DNA of 5,280 bases from an uncultured Alphaproteobacteria bacterium (lineage in GTDB: Bacteria; Pseudomonadota; Alphaproteobacteria; RUG11792). The DNA lies in assembly GCA_905236375.1 (NCBI GenBank), contig CAJOOW010000116.1, forward strand, positions 1-5,280, in the 5' to 3' direction. A program made the translations under genes and the position numbers. The notes beneath the pieces were generated by a model. It was given only the letters and a program-made list of their open reading frames with translations, did not search any database and was not told the DNA's origin. Positions 4,806 through 5,280 of the stretch are shown piece by piece (the stretch's first letter is position 1; each line of letters starts with the position of its first letter).

Positions 4806-5189
4806 ATGAAACTTGCATCGAAAATCAAAGATAAAAATAATCAGATTCTTGGCCAGAAGCTTAGAGCACGAAGAAAAGATCTGGATTTGACCCAAAGTCA
4901 GATTGCATTGGTTGTTGGATGTTCCCCTCAACAAATTCAGAAATATGAAGTTGGCAATTCGAATATTAGCATATCAGTTTTCTTGAAGATTTGTCGGGCT
5001 CTACGGATTCATCCGAATCGGTTCTTTTCAAACATATCTTTTTCAGAAGAACCTGGAACGAGCTATAATGAAGATCTCGAAAAGACCTTGGTCGCAGCGT
5101 TCAGGGCAGTTGAAAATGAGAAAGTGAGAGAACGGATTGTTAATCTTGTTGAGTCTCTGGTAGCTGTTGCTGATTTGGAAGAAACTTAA
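4806..5189 (+). CDS. XRE-family transcriptional regulator, PraR-like
   Basis: This is a small cytoplasmic DNA-binding protein, 127 aa from ATG 4806. A Cro/C1-type helix-turn-helix covers about residues 16-74 (GQKLRARRKDLDLTQSQIA, then GCSPQQIQKYEVG as recognition helix at 38-50, then a RALRIHPNRFF segment). A charged linker leads to a C-terminal helix LEKTLVAAFRAVENEKVRERIVNLVESL. This arrangement, with QQIQKYE and the final short helical region, matches the widespread alphaproteobacterial family that includes the rhizobial regulator PraR; the target genes here are unknown. An upstream ATG at 4782 is in frame and would add 8 residues overlapping trmB. I prefer 4806 because AAAGAG lies 7 nt before it and the N-terminus then has the family's usual length. 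It is probably co-transcribed with trmB (2-nt gap). Confidence 0.88.
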   Translation: MKLASKIKDKNNQILGQKLRARRKDLDLTQSQIALVVGCSPQQIQKYEVGNSNISISVFLKICRALRIHPNRFFSNISFSEEPGTSYNEDLEKTLVAAFRAVENEKVRERIVNLVESLVAVADLEET

Positions 5190-5280
5190 CCCTGCCTTTT
5201 AAGAATTTTCCTTTGTATTCAGTAAATGGAGAGTCATAAATATAATCTGCATCGTTCCATCTGATTGCAGAAAATTGGGA
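5140..5280 (-). CDS. Possible 3' end of a convergent gene of unknown function (partial)
   Basis: On the minus strand a frame is open from the right edge for 46 codons to a TAA at 5140-5142. It begins SQFSAIRWNDADYIYDSP and continues FTEYKGKFLKGRVKFL. The composition is protein-like and codon third positions are mostly A or T, as in the neighbouring genes, whereas the plus strand past 5190 is closed in all frames. Its last 17 codons would overlap the 3' end of the XRE gene in opposite orientation (5140-5189). A second minus frame, ending at TAA 5199-5201, avoids the overlap but reads less like protein. I do not recognise the sequence; the start is beyond the window. Confidence 0.4.
   Translation of the reverse strand, partial: SQFSAIRWNDADYIYDSPFTEYKGKFLKGRVKFLPNQQQLPETQQD

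Overview
The window is AT-rich chromosomal DNA from a bacterium, most likely a low-GC alphaproteobacterium of the endosymbiont type (Holosporales- or Rickettsiales-like). Three things point there: the YajC N-terminus follows the alphaproteobacterial MF(I)S-A-A pattern, the SecD/SecF sequences contain alpha-like motifs, and the XRE regulator at the right belongs to the PraR-like family (QQIQKYE recognition helix plus a short helical tail) that is typical of Alphaproteobacteria. The order cannot be fixed from the sequence alone.

Layout. On the left, the first 160 codons of dnaJ run leftwards off the window (1-481, minus). On the right, yajC-secD-secF (1010-4068, plus) and then trmB and an XRE-family regulator (4126-5189, plus) run rightwards. 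The two groups diverge from a 528-bp non-coding gap (482-1009). At the right edge a minus-strand reading frame without its start (5140-5280) may be the end of a convergent gene.

The gap is the most interesting part. It holds a strong promoter for dnaJ, a perfect DnaA box (TTATCCACA), three identical TTATCAACA boxes, three helically phased TTRTTAACA repeats containing a TTAA-N7-TTAA CtrA-type motif, an IHF-consensus match, and a 34-bp stretch with a single C. Together with divergent genes on both sides this makes a good candidate for a chromosomal replication origin (oriC), although nothing here proves function. Between it and yajC lies an isolated 9-bp-arm hairpin (860-879) next to short open frames on both strands, possibly a decayed mobile element or gene.

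How the genes work together. YajC, SecD and SecF form the accessory membrane complex that helps SecYEG translocate proteins across the inner membrane using the proton gradient. TrmB makes 7-methylguanosine at position 46 of tRNAs. The XRE regulator follows trmB after 2 nt and is probably co-transcribed with it. DnaJ is the Hsp40 co-chaperone of DnaK. Apart from the candidate origin, the gene content is ordinary housekeeping; I saw no defence system, CRISPR array, tRNA or intact mobile element.
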